Source: Rhabditoides inermis (taxonomy: Eukaryota; Nematoda; Chromadorea; Rhabditida; Rhabditidae). From it: a stretch of 64,000 nucleotides of DNA. The translations under genes were made by a program, and so were the position numbers. The stretch covers positions 62,501 through 126,500 of the forward strand of contig CAWZYM010000019.1 of assembly GCA_963966185.1 (NCBI GenBank), in the 5' to 3' direction. Below are positions 1 to 11,913 of the stretch, in pieces. Under the pieces are notes generated by a model. The model had not been told where the DNA came from. It searched no databases and was given only the letters and a program-made list of their open reading frames with translations. The first letter of the stretch is position 1; each line of letters begins with the position of its first letter.

Positions 1-78
1 TTTTCGAGGGTAAGTAGAAGAAATGACCCAGACAATCGAGATAATCATGGAAATGCGCTTGTCTTCACTTATACACAC

Positions 79-217
79 CTTGACGAGCGAGTTCTCGCTG
101 GAGTTGAAGTACTTCTCATAGAGCGTGAGAACTTCCACGGTCTCTGCGAGAAGACACGGTCGGAGACGCTCGAACAGCATGTCCGAGGCACAGCGGAGGA
201 CCTGGGGGGAGAGGGTA

Positions 218-259
<42 letters not shown>

Positions 260-1066
260 AAAAAGGGTGAGAGGGTGACAGAGAGAGAGAGAGGAAGGTG
301 AGAAGAGGTACCTGTTCAGCGGGCAGGGTTAGGAGGGCGGCCAGCGCGGCTTTCCTGCTCTGCTCATCGCCCTGCAGCCCGTCTGCCGCATGAAAAGCTA
401 ATAATGTCGAATCGATTTATTTGCTTCCTATGTCGATTTTCATGTTATCGGTAATACATCTATTATAGGACTCGCCTTGCGCACTCCGATGTTGTAGGGC
501 TGTCCGAATGACTGCGAGAGGAACACCTCCTCGTCACGCGCTTCCTTGAAAGTATGTTATAAAAAATCAATTAGAGAGGGCGCGCAGCGCCCTCTCTTTT
601 GACTTAAGTAGCGGTCAGTCTCTTCAAACTACTTCGTATTGCCTTCAAACTACCCCCCCCCCCATATGCCTTGCGATATGCCTTGCGATTTGCCTTCAGA
701 TTACTTCAAACGACTCCAAACGACTTCGTATTACTTGCGATAGCCTTCAAACGCCTTCGAATTACTTCGGATTACTTCTGATATGTGTTTGAAGAGACTG
801 ACCGCACCTTTAGGATAGGGCTCGCGCCAGAATTTTCAAGAAGCTATAACCAAAGGTCCCATTATCAGCAATGTTAAGTCATCCATTTCATGCTAGTTAG
901 ATTCGCACCGTTCCGTAGGCCAGATCACTGGTCGGCGGCATCTTTGTATCTCTTCTCTGAAAGAAGTTATGAGCGATCCCGCGTGCGCCCTAGGCGAAAG
1001 GCCAGCGTGTGGGTGTCGTGTCCAGTCACTCTGGATGCTATAGCTCCTCCCGGTGGGCGGGGCGCG

Positions 1067-1126
<60 letters not shown>

Positions 1127-2270
1127 CGCGCTATTGGCAGAGCGCGCAGACGGTAGCAGACATGCACTTACGCTGCAGCGATCGAAAATAAAGAGAAAAA
1201 TATGTTTTCAAAACGTTTCTTACGAGACCATGCAACAAACACCACATGTAGTAAGTATTATATTCAATGACTTGCTACCACCATTAAAAACTATCATAGT
1301 TCTGCGCATACGAATGAACGACGGAGCTCGGCAATCGGTAAGAGAAGAAATTTCTATGAAATTCAACAAAAGCACATATATTATCTGTTAAAAGTACTCG
1401 CGTAAAGAGAGTCAGTTTGTCTTGACCCAATTCAACAAAAGCGCATGCATAAAACGTTTACAAATACTAACACAAACCTGCACGCATACCGGACCTGTTG
1501 AAGTAATCGACGAAACATAATCAATATTAGCGCGAGAGAGAGAGGTTTGTGTTAGTATTTGTAAACGTTTTATGCATGCGCTTTTGTTGAATTGGGTCAA
1601 GACAAACTCACTCTCTTTACGCGAGTACTTTTAACAGCTAATCAATCGTTCATCCAGAATCGCTATATCCTGACTATACAAAACGTGTGTAGAGCTAGGA
1701 TGGTATGAATTATGAATTATTACTGTCTATGAGATACTACTACGACATTACTACTTACTATTTTGGCCGAGTTGGCGATGACGAGGATCTGTCGCCGGAC
1801 TTCGGCGCGCAGTCGCTTGTAGTCACTGGGGGAAGAGAACAATCAGAAAAAAAGAAAAGAATGTGTTTGCTTCCACGGCAAGGAAGAACGCATGAGGATA
1901 ATATGGGGCGCATCTAGCATCTTAAGCACTACTGTGTGCTTCATATCATCATGATTGTGCTGTCATATTCAGACATAACGATTCCGGATGAACGATTGAT
2001 TGACTGATTGGAAGACACACATCCAGGCGGGGTGATCCTGTTCGTCTATCTACGATGACACGTGCTTTATGCGGTATCCTCTTTTTCTTTGGGTTGAAAC
2101 GTTGATTATTGATGTGTGACGTAGATTGTGACTGTAATAAATTCATTCATTCACACCTGTGCTGTGCGAATCGAGTGGCAATGGTGCTGGCTGCGCGCTG
2201 CGCCATACGCCGGTCCGAGTGGAGGAACGAAGCGCCCACGCGACCGCGAGAGTTCCACCAACTGCAGTAC

Positions 2271-2316
<46 letters not shown>

Positions 2317-2517
2317 CTTTCTCTCTTCTTTTCTCTCTCAATCTTCTCCTCTTCCTCTCTTTCTCAATAACACCATATAATTATATGAAACATGAACGAC
2401 AAATTGAGTATTCATGCAAGAGAGAGAGTCGCACCTGTGTACCATTGGTTCCAGAGAGTTGGCGGCGTCGCATTCTTTCAGAGTGATATCGTACACGTCA
2501 TTCGGATCTATCATCAT
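79..2517 (-). CDS. Orphan protein, 5' six exons, truncated by window edge
   Basis: Six exons join in phase on the minus strand: 2435-2517, 2157-2261, 1759-1825, 476-544, 312-371 and 79-201. The last ends at a donor, so the gene continues beyond base 1. The product begins MMIDPNDVYDITLKECDAAN and is mostly helical and rich in Arg, Ala and Leu. I do not recognise the family. The 1.2-kb third intron carries two fold-back elements (605-813 and 1385-1637). The fourth intron has a GC donor (AAG|GCGAGT) and joins GVRK to GDEQ in phase 0. An in-frame ATG at 2538 is an alternative start. It lies about 300 bp downstream of the DGAT2-like gene on the same strand, so the two could share an operon. Confidence 0.65.
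605..813. repeat. Fold-back element, GGTCAGTCTCTTC family (copy 1)
   Basis: The ends are inverted copies: GCGGTCAGTCTCTTCAAAC on the left and GTTTGAAGAGACTGACCGC on the right. The outer bases read TTAAG on the left and CTTTA on the right. The interior is a run of degenerate 10-11-nt words such as CTTCAAACTAC and TTGCCTTC, plus a C11-12 run. It lies inside an intron of the partial minus-strand gene. No coding capacity is seen. Confidence 0.75.
1060..1124. repeat. (CG)n/(GA)n compound microsatellite
   Basis: A short alternating CG tract passes directly into more than 20 GA dinucleotides. It lies in an intron of the minus-strand orphan gene. The Arg/Glu-rich and Ser/Leu-rich ORFs crossing it are artefacts. 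Confidence 0.9.
1385..1637. repeat. Long inverted repeat (MITE-like), CTGTTAAAAG termini
   Basis: Arms of about 95 bp (1385-1480 and 1543-1637) are near-perfect reverse complements, starting CTGTTAAAAGTACTCGCG and ending in the complementary sequence. They are separated by about 62 bp. No ORF or clear target-site duplication is visible. It lies in the third intron of the minus-strand orphan gene and could fold into a long hairpin if transcribed. Confidence 0.85.
2275..2335. repeat. (CT)n microsatellite
   Basis: A pure CT run, then an imperfect CTTT/CTCT tail, sits in the first intron of the minus-strand orphan gene immediately beside the exon-2 acceptor. Confidence 0.9.
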
Positions 2518-2819
2518 TGAAATAACAAAATTATGCAATTATTTCATCCAGGTCCCAGCCCTGCCAGCGGTTACGTTACCATAGCAACACTGCGCGGCAA
2601 TACAAACTAGCGATTTCACTCAGATCATACAAAATCAATTATTCATTGTAAATGTTTATTCTGTTATAAAAAACATTGAGACATCAGATATACTATACTC
2701 GTAGAGATCGTAACATACAATTGAATATGGAACTACTAATTGCGGGTCGGTATTATTATCGGAGCATTATCGAAACAGGAGCCAATGTTCGAGGGGGCCC
2801 ACTACACTCGTATTATATT
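2518..2819 (-). other. Intergenic gap with DGAT2-like 3' end
   Basis: Downstream of the DGAT2-like stop codon on the minus strand, an AATAAA hexamer lies at 2655-2660. It is about 160 bp past the stop and about 140 bp before the next minus-strand start codon. The spacing would suit a nematode operon. No gene is seen in the gap. Confidence 0.5.
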
Positions 2820-3980
2820 CTATTGTATCTCGAGGATATCCTTCTCTCCATAACCGTACTTGGTCTTGTACGTGTTGAATAGGTCCCGCAGGTCGGACAT
2901 GTACCTGTAAGGAGGGAGATGGAAGGAAGAGAGAGGGAGGGAGAGGGAGGGAGAGAGGGGAGAGATAGAGAGACGGAGAGGAAAGGAGGGAAAGAGAAGA
3001 GATAGTCCTACCTATTATGGAGCTCGTCGATCTGTTCTTGTGTCGGATGCTCGCACTTCTCCACCGGAATTGGTGAACCAACCACTGCAAGTATTCGCAA
3101 TAGTCACTTTTCTTCAAAACTCTTTCTCATAGTTGGAAGTCTACCAAACTAAACACGGCGGATGTGAAAGGTTGGTGCACCAAAAGAAGGCCGCACCTGT
3201 GTTGATGGGTCGTCCGAAGGGGAGTATTCCGAATGCGTACTGGAACAGTCCTCTGCCGTGGAAGAGGGCGGGTGCGATGCCTGTCTTGGCCTTGAGCCAC
3301 GACTGGAAAGAGCGCACCGCAGAGCCGGGAGGGTTCGGGACCTGAAGGGTGCAGAGTGTTCTAATCGTTCGAATATGGCAGCGTGAACGGTGAACGTGAA
3401 TGTATTGCATCTTCATTGCATCGAGAGAGAGTTCTCTGAGTGTGAGGTAGGATACGCACATAACATCGAAGATCTACTTCGTACTCTATCGAACACTTCG
3501 GAATGCTTCATTGCATCAAACTAGAACTAGAGAAAGAGAATGAGAGAGAGAGAGTTCTCCATTTTATAGCTTCTGTGTGTATCTGATGCAATTTGTCCCC
3601 ATCGCAACAGGGGTCGTTTCTCACATCCCACCCAACAGATAAGAGAAAATGGAAGAAGGGATGTCGAAGAACCAACAATCACCGTTTTGCAGCATCGATA
3701 AGACTACATACATGCCGTAAATACGTTCACCTTTGACACCCTATCTGATACCGGTTCCCATAAAGATTACCTAACCTCCTAACCAGTATGCAATGCACAA
3801 TTTGCAGAGTGGTTTCCGGAACTGATAACTTGTTATCGGGTGAGGTAGGCAAACATCAACAACAAAACGTGAAAGAATCTTACCTGGTGGTAAATGTCGT
3901 TCTCTCCAAAGTTGTACACGGGAACGAGGTGGGCTCCTGTCTGGAGGGCGATCTTCACGAAGCCCTTCCTGAAGAGGGCG

Positions 3981-4033
<53 letters not shown>

Positions 4034-5166
4034 GGAGAGAGAGAGGGCGCACCTGTTGGCGAGTGTGAGTCGGTTGACTCCCGGATGTGCCTCGAGTGCC
4101 TCCTCTGCTCCCCCCACTACTAGGGCGACCGCGTGGCCCTTCTTCGGATGAGACAGTGTGTACCTGCATTTATATCGTACGCACTACAGTGGACGAATAT
4201 GTATTACGAGACTCTCTCTATCCCGGAGAGTTTACACGTTGGTATGCGTCATATACCTATATGTTTTGGACATCATTGTCTGGATATAATAGGTATTTAA
4301 ACAGAGCAGTCTGACACGTGCTATTTGATGAGCTACTTGATTCGATATAAATATTCTAACACAGTTGGCGGGATATATTTGAACATATATATTTGAAGTG
4401 TCTCACTTGATGCTGCTCTTGCTGCACTCGATGAGACCGGCTGCCATGAGGAACTCCCGCCAGATGGGGGTGGAGAAGTTGACCACCAGCGTGCACAGGT
4501 TGAACTTGATCCCGGCGAACTGGAAAGAGGAGGAGAGTTACTTGCCGTACCGTAGGCTAGACTACCGTAGGCTCTGTTGTGCTTCCTATGATGCCCATGT
4601 ACTCAACACGGTAATAAACTACTACTATTACTTGGTCAGCAAGTTGGTGAAAGGTCCGGTCGGTCTCTTCGAAACAGACTCCATCAACTCCGTCAAGTCA
4701 AAACGTCTTCAAAACACGTTTATACGGCAGTTACAAGAAGATGACAGGTGAGATTAGTACAAAATAACTAAGAAGTAATACATGCGATTAAACTACGCAC
4801 ACATCCGGTTTCGGTCCCTTTCACCAGATCGAATGTGTGATCCTACCGGCCAGGACCATCATCAGTGATGTGCCGGTAGGACAGGGGCTTTGAAATTATA
4901 TTTGATAACAGAGGGGAATTGAGATATGAAAGAACTGTCCGACCTTGTCGAAGGTGCCGGTGCCGTTGGTGGCGAAGTTGATGATGCTGCCGACGCCGAA
5001 GATGCCATGCGGGTGGCACGCCAGCAGGTAGTTCTAAACACAACAAAGCACATAACACATTTCGCAATCAGTGACGCGTTCCCACACGTTCATAGTGATA
5101 TCAATGCACTTTGATGCACATCACGTTGTCTGGTAGACCACGTACCACGTGCTTTTTTCTGTCACT

Positions 5167-5210
<44 letters not shown>

Positions 5211-5334
5211 CTCTCTTTCTCTCCCCTCTCTCACCTGGTCGGTTGGCATCTCGGCAGTTTTATGCATCTTGAGCGGGAAGTAACGCGCAAAGTACTTGTG
5301 AGTGGGAAAGTTCCGGACACTGAAAGTAGAGCGT

Positions 5335-5382
<48 letters not shown>

Positions 5383-5474
5383 AGGGAGGGAGGGAGAGAG
5401 AGGGAGAGAGAGAGATAGATAGAGATAGAGATAGAGATAGAGATAGAGATAGAGATAGAGATAGAGATAGAGAT

Positions 5475-5516
<42 letters not shown>

Positions 5517-5870
5517 ACAGCCAGCAGCTCCTTCCTCCTCTCCTCGACTTCTTTCGATCATAGTAGTACCATACAGCGTAGAGCGCTAGCGGAATCCATT
5601 GCAGGGTGAGCAACTGAATAATGCGTGTGGAAAAGGAACATGCATATAGCTGTACTATTCCATTATTCGATTTGTGTGTATGTGATTAACCACTTATGAA
5701 TAAACATTGTTATTATTATAAGAACAGCGTACCATGGTGAGGGTGAGACCGATGCACACCACCGGCATCATCCCGAACACTGTGAAGTACGCGAGAGCGA
5801 CGAGGAAGGGAAAGCGACGGCTCCACGGCGCAGACAGATTCGCGATGCGCACGCCCATTATGGCGGTCAT
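2820..5870 (-). CDS. DGAT2-like acyl-CoA:acylglycerol acyltransferase
   Basis: Ten exons join in phase into about 339 residues, the usual size for the family. DGAT2/MOGAT enzymes transfer acyl chains from acyl-CoA to di- or monoacylglycerol (or wax alcohols) at the ER and lipid droplets. The N-terminal exons hold two hydrophobic segments, within [18 protein letters not shown] and [13 protein letters not shown]. The catalytic HPHG lies at about residues 113-116 ([15 protein letters not shown]). Family blocks follow in order: [62 protein letters not shown] and [10 protein letters not shown]. It ends [13 protein letters not shown]. The start is the ATG just after an acceptor-like TTTCAG. Several introns are almost pure (CT)n on the coding strand. 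C. elegans has several paralogues, so the exact substrate is open. Confidence 0.92.
5339..5514. repeat. Compound microsatellite with GATAGA hexamer array
   Basis: A (GA)n tract runs into GGGA repeats, then about a dozen tandem GATAGA hexanucleotides (roughly 5416-5482), then (GA)n again. It is an intron of the DGAT2-like gene, starting right beside an exon. A second (CT)n tract is at 5176-5210. Confidence 0.9.
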
Positions 5871-6662
5871 CTGAAATCTCTGATCACGCCTCAGATTGAA
5901 ATTAAAGCATGATCAAACTGTAAACACAAACAGCGACCACGGCCGATCGGCGCGCGGTGATACTCACGCAATGAAGGAAAGGGGAGTGGGGGTGGGTGGG
6001 AGAGAGGGGCGATAAGACGACGCTGTAGTGAAGGCGAGCGACGGTGAGGCTGGAACGGGCAACTGCACGCTAGAAGGTTCGACACACACACGCACACACC
6101 ACATCGCGTATGACTAGTGACAATGAATGAAACAAGTGAAAGCGTCAGCTGACTGATAATAGTACAGAGCGTAGTGGAATCGATGCCAATGCATTGCAGT
6201 GTCTGATCCAATGAGAACGGGCGATCCCCCCTTATCTCTGTCTTCCTTTTTAGCCCGGTTCGATTCCGACGAAACACCAGGGGGTACAAAGGCCACCAAA
6301 ATTTACTACGTCCATACTGATTAGTGATTAGTGCATTAGTATTTCACCAAACATGAACATGAAATGTTACACGAAATGATTTCCTCGGGGACGGGGGCAA
6401 CTTGTGACAGTCGCGACTACATGCGACGGACATTTAGAAATTACTAATCCGCTCTGTTCATGTCTGCAGATGTATTATTCTCCCCTATGAGTCGAGCATC
6501 CCCGGCATTAGTCGAGTGACGTCAGCAGGTAAACTGCCGGGGCGTTCTTTTTTCTGCAGGCAGCGTGTTAATGCATGGGTGCGCTGTTGTATAAACCTCC
6601 ATTCTGTGTTCTGCACACGCAAATTTCTTGGAGACGTCACTCCCTCTTTCCCAGATCCTTCC
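5871..6662. other. Divergent intergenic region
   Basis: This region lies between the divergent DGAT2-like (-) and chemoreceptor (+) start codons, so it should hold both promoters. No gene or clear regulatory motif is seen. A TTCGATTCC string near 6251 resembles a tRNA T-loop, but no cloverleaf can be drawn around it. Confidence 0.4.
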
Positions 6663-8947
6663 ATGAACGTCTCCAGCGCCAAGGTACCGGAAGAGGTGTG
6701 GACGTGGACGGTGAGGCACACTTGTACATTCTTGAATGTTGAAGGTCCTCATGTTGTGCGTTTGTATTGACGAGATTCCGCCGAACTGTTCTCACGAATC
6801 CAGTCTAGAACAGGAGTCAATTCATTACATCACAACATCACAATTTAAATAATCATTGTGTAGTTTAACGGTTTCAGGTTGCTTCGGCGGTGCAGCTGGC
6901 TGGCAGCTCGCACATGCGATGTGTGCTGGGCATCCGAATGGGGCTCGCGCTGGCAGGCATACTACTCGATGTGCTCTGCTATCGACAGATCAAGTCAGCC
7001 ATCTTGCCTATAATGTCAATGCGGTCAATGTACTTGTTTATGAGTATGTAATGGTACAAAACAATTCAAAATAAGTATTGGTGATGACTGATGATTAGTA
7101 ATTTCTGATCTTCCAGACTAGTAGCGGTGCACGCGAACACGCGTCTCGTGCTGGCTGTCCACTTCCTCTTCTCACTCGGCTGTCAGTGCGTCGTCTTTCT
7201 TCTCTCCGCCGAGGCACTCGTCAACTTCCTCACCTACACGTGAGTGTTCGTAGTCGTCGTATACGTACGTGTGTCGTGTATTTCCGGATTGAATCCGGGT
7301 TGATGGAAGGCTCATGTGGTAAGATGCTAGGAGTCGAAACCACTTGATCCAAATTCGCGTTTTCTTTGTGATTTCTCTATTGCGTTTTATTGATTGAATG
7401 ATAATGATGTTTGTTTCCCAGTGACGCTCACTCCCTGGTCCACTCTGGTCGTCAATGTTTTGTGCGAGCACTCTTCTCTGTGGCATTCATGTACGCGTCT
7501 GAGTATTCACTAGGTCAGTCTTTTTTTTACATTTTCAAAATGTAAAAAAAGGTCTCCCCCGATTCAAGAACATCACGCAGCTTTTTTTCTACCATTCATT
7601 TTGTACGTTTTCTGTTTACAAGTAGTACTTTCCTTCAGCCGTGATCTGTGTGGAGCGTCTGATGGCGACTCTGCGGTCGCGCAGCTACGAGGAGTGTGGA
7701 CAGAGGTTCGCCGTGCTGCTGCTCATTTGCGAGGTAACCAGTAACAACACGGGATTTTCCAGATGAAAGCTGGATTTTCCAGTAACGTGTTAGGACAGGA
7801 TCAGTGTGCTCAGTCAGAACTTCGTGATTAGTGTATGGGTGGTAAATTGCTTGTTGTGTGTAGTGTACAGCGCAATGTAGTAGCAAGGTATACCGTCGAT
7901 ATCAGAATCAGAATATTTAAAATCAGAACATTTTTCTCGAATCAAGTAGCACATGGTAATGTGAATGTCTCATAACGTCGACATACGGTCAGACTATCAG
8001 AAATGCGGGAAAATACAACAACCGTTTACGAATAATGTGTTTAGTTCACCGTACCGCTGTTCGTCGTAATCTTTGTGATGTGGGAGTATGACATCGACAC
8101 TCCGCAATTCTACTGCACGATTGCCAGCGTGACGAACAGGACACATGTCGTCGCCCTAGCGGTGAGCTCTCCTTCCTTCCTCTCCCTCTCTCTCTCTCTC
8201 TCCTTCTCTCTCTCTCCCTCCCTCTCCCTCCCTTTCTCTCCCCCTCTCTCTCACACGCTCTCTCTCTCCCCTCTCTCTCATGCTTTGCTTTGTTAAACAA
8301 ATGCGATGATCGATGTAAATCCAACTATAGATGAGATTATATACTTTGAACATACTTGTTTGAGGTTTGTGTTTCGAGTTTCGTGTTAAAGTTACTGATA
8401 CCTTTAATTATTACCACACTGCACTACACTGCTTCTTTTTTGTTCTGTGTCAGATAATCTGATTATGATGAGGAATTATAAATAGAAAAGATGTAGACGT
8501 AATCTTTAACGGACATGGTATTTTACAATGGTAATTGTTAGGCAAAGTGCAAAGAAATTTTTGTGAAATGTGAACGCATCGTAAACTTGCTATCAAAAAC
8601 TTGCTAAAAAAAACTTGCTATTAAAAACGAAACGAATCTCGAATGTAAAAAAAACCTTTCGCCAAACTGTTATTCTTATTTTTCAGCACGCTATCACAAT
8701 AACGGAGGGCCTCTCTCTCTTTGTGTTCCACTACTCAATGAGCATCAACCGAAAGAGAAGAAGAAGCCCGTCGCTCTCACTCTCAGCCAGGCATCTTGTG
8801 CAGACTCGGTTCACTATCGATTATCGATTACTTTCAGGTATCAAATCACTGAAAACCTCGACTCTCTGCGAATGCTCATACCACTAGTATGGACGCACTT
8901 CATTCTGTCCGTATCCTGCACAGTGTCGTATCCAATACTGGTGAGAT

Positions 8948-9026
<79 letters not shown>

Positions 9027-9463
9027 TCACCCTCCCCATCAGATGCACTTCCTGTCCGTCTCGCCATCGTGGTACCCGCTTCTGGAGGAGAGCGTGAACT
9101 GGCTGTTCGCCAACGGCCTCCTGCTTCCACTCGTCTTCGACGCAGTCCATCGATGGCTTCGCAAGAAGAAGAATGCGGTGATGAGTATCAACGGGGTCGG
9201 AGGGGTGGGTGTGGCACTTCTCTTACATATCAGCTCCTTTTCTACTTCTCTCTTTCTTTTTCCTGTTCAGTTGATTGGCTACTGCCTGAGGTTCAGTGTT
9301 ATCACTCAAACTTCTTCTTGACTTGACTCTCTCATTCCCTTTTTCATGATTGCGTCTCACCTTGATAATCATGAACTATTAATAAAATAATTACGGATTG
9401 CAGGCGAAGAAGGCGAGCGAGATCTTCGACGTGCACGTTGCGGTATGCGAGGCCGGCTGGTGA
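6663..9463 (+). CDS. Seven-TM nematode chemoreceptor (Sra/Srab/Sre-like)
   Basis: About nine exons join in phase into roughly 330 residues starting MNVSSAKVPEEVWTWT. These receptors sit in sensory-neuron cilia and detect small molecules. Hydrophobic segments occur in GIRMGLALAGILLDVLCY, LVLAVHFLFSLGCQCVV, RALFSVAFMYASEYSL, FAVLLLICEFTVPLFVVIFV, LIPLVWTHFILSVSCTV and the final WLFANGLLLPLVFDAV. Family signatures are HANTRLVLAVHF after TM1, CVERLMATLRSRSYEECG after TM3 and LSARYQITENLDSLRML before TM6. The last motif is restored only if a 47-bp GC-AG intron (about 8795-8840) is removed. It ends DVHVAVCEAGW-stop. Assignment to one subfamily is uncertain. Its 3' end is 136 bp from the convergent UGT stop codon, so the 3' UTRs probably overlap. 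Confidence 0.82.
8947..9022. repeat. (CT)n microsatellite
   Basis: About 38 CT units with one CG interruption make up nearly all of one chemoreceptor intron, between the donor after SYPIL and the exon starting MHFLSVSP. Confidence 0.9.
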
Positions 9464-9599
9464 CTTCCGCCTTCCACATTAAACACCTGCACCCTACTCT
9501 TTTTTACTTGACATACAGTGGGTGCCCCGTTTTCGAGAGGGCCAACATAATCATAACGGGCGCGAGAAATGGTATCATCATGGTATCCTTTACAATGTA

Positions 9600-11877
9600 T
9601 CATTCGCGTTTCTGTTTGCCCGCGCACTTTCGCGCGGCGCAGCGACAGAGTGAGAATGCTGTGAAGAGCGTGGCGAAGAGGAGCGCCGCCGCCGCGCCGA
9701 GCACATCCAGCATGTAGTACCGGACGGCGCCCATCCTCCGGCCCTCGGAGTGTAGCTGTGCGAGGGGTCCGAAGCGCGCCGCGAACTCCACCTGTCGAGT
9801 GAACGTCTCCGCGGGAAGCGACGGCTGGTGCGACAGCATGTCGGCTGTGCGACGCGCGGTGTCAAGGAAACTGCAAAGGTTTACTTATAGAATACTTACC
9901 TAATTAAGTATGTAGTTGAATGCTCTTCTGTCTGGCACTTACATTGAAATATTATTGTTGGATCAAGTAACACATTATGCCAAATGATTTGATAGTGAAG
10001 TATGTACCTGTCATCGTTGATCAGTCTCGCCACTGTCTGCTCTAGAATGTCTGCGTCCGCGAGCTGCGTCTTTTTCAGAACCAGACCCGTGCCTGAACGT
10101 ATGTAGTGTATGATTTCATATTTCTGGTTTCATGTACCTGTCCGCTCGATGACCCTGGCGTTCCTCATCTGGTCGCCGAATATGGGTATGCACAGGAGGG
10201 GGACTCCGATGGCGAGGGCTTCCTGCGTGGACCCCGCGCCACCGTGGGTGAGGAAGAGTGAGAGACGCGGGTCGGCTAGAATAGACTACCTCATTTTTTT
10301 ATACTATTATCATGGACCTCATTGGTCACTTCTGATTTGTTCTTTGCCTGGCACGATCACCAATCAATATCGTATAACCATATCGTATAATATAATATCG
10401 TATAATCGTATAATGTTGTAAAAGGTATAATGTATAAGGGGAGGCGCATCTCGTTGTGGACACACCGTCTCACCAAGAATCTGTTGTTGTGGCAGCCAGT
10501 GTGCGGTGACGACGTTGTCGACGCCTTCTGCTATTCTGTCCTCCGCCTTCTCGTACTTCCAGATGAACGTCACGTCGGGCATGCGACGGAACATCTGGAG
10601 ATGTAGTTGACAAAATAGGGATGGAAACTAAGATGAAAACAGAACAGATCAAGGACAGAGGAATATAGTGTGGAGCGCGCAAAAAAGTTCCGAATAGAAT
10701 CAGCACCTCCAGCAGTGCATTCTTGTAGGCCGGTGGCATCTTGTGGGATAGAGCCACGGATCCGAACGAAACGAGGACGGTCTTCTGGCGACGAGCGAGG
10801 ATCGAGTCCCACTTCTGAACACTTGTGATATGTACATGCATGCCGTTTTACGTTTTGCCTAACCTCGTCAAGCTTCGTCTCGCTCTTCTTGGCCACGGAA
10901 ATGCCGCCAATGTCTATGACCTTGGCGAGTGTGGGCCGGGGAAAGTCGACGAGGGGATTGGAGTTGACAAACACCAGTGAGCAGTTGGATGCGTATTCCT
11001 GGAAAAAAACTATACAGAGGAAAAGACTTGCACACTCACGGCAATATCAAAGTCCATGTGTAGTTTCTGGAGGAGTTCGTGTTGGCGGGAGAGAATGTGG
11101 CTCTTCATATACTCCCCGACCAGAAATGCCACCCCGTTCACTGCGCGCTCCACGAACGACATCCGATCCGAGAACGTCGAGAACACACCTAGAACCGACG
11201 ATGACGTCACGGTTGTTGAATGACGTCACCTGGCACGTGACTGGTCATGGCTCCCGGAAGGCCGAGGTCGACGGCCAGTGATTCCATCATGCCGGTCGTC
11301 TGCGCCAGGGCGTAGTTGCGAAGACCGAGGCGGTGCGCGAGGGCTGGAGAGAGAGGAGGGAAAGAGAGAGAGAGAGAGAGAGAGGGGGGGAGAAAGAGAG
11401 GGAGAGGGAGGGAGAGATAGAGAGAGTCATCGTGCGTTTGTTTAGGCATGTTCTCCACGTTCTCGGATCGAAAAAGAGTGAGGAAGGGAGAGAGGGAGAG
11501 GGAGAGAGGGAGTGAGGGAGAGAGGGAGAGAGGGAGAGGGAGAGAGAGAGGGAGAGAGAGAGAGAGAGAGGTAGGGGGAGAGTGAAAGAAGGAATGGTCA
11601 TGGAGGTATACTCACTGACGCCGCATAGGTCGACGACCTCTGTTATGGCAAAGTCGAAGTGCGATTCTCGCAGAGATGCGATGAGTGAGTCATCCAGAAG
11701 AGCAGCTGCAGAGTAGAGTTTAAAACATGGAACCCCACATACTTCCACTCACCCTCGCACTGCGCCGTGAATGCGTTGATCATCAAACGGACCACCTGTG
11801 CAAATGACAAATGAGATTTATTGTTGAAATAATTAATAATCAATCATCTTGGACAGCTTAGTGCCCTACAATAAAAA

Positions 11878-11913
<36 letters not shown>

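Noticed and set aside
6240..6300. tRNA-like GGTTCGATTCC box
   Set aside because: No matching acceptor stem, D-arm or anticodon arm can be drawn around it.
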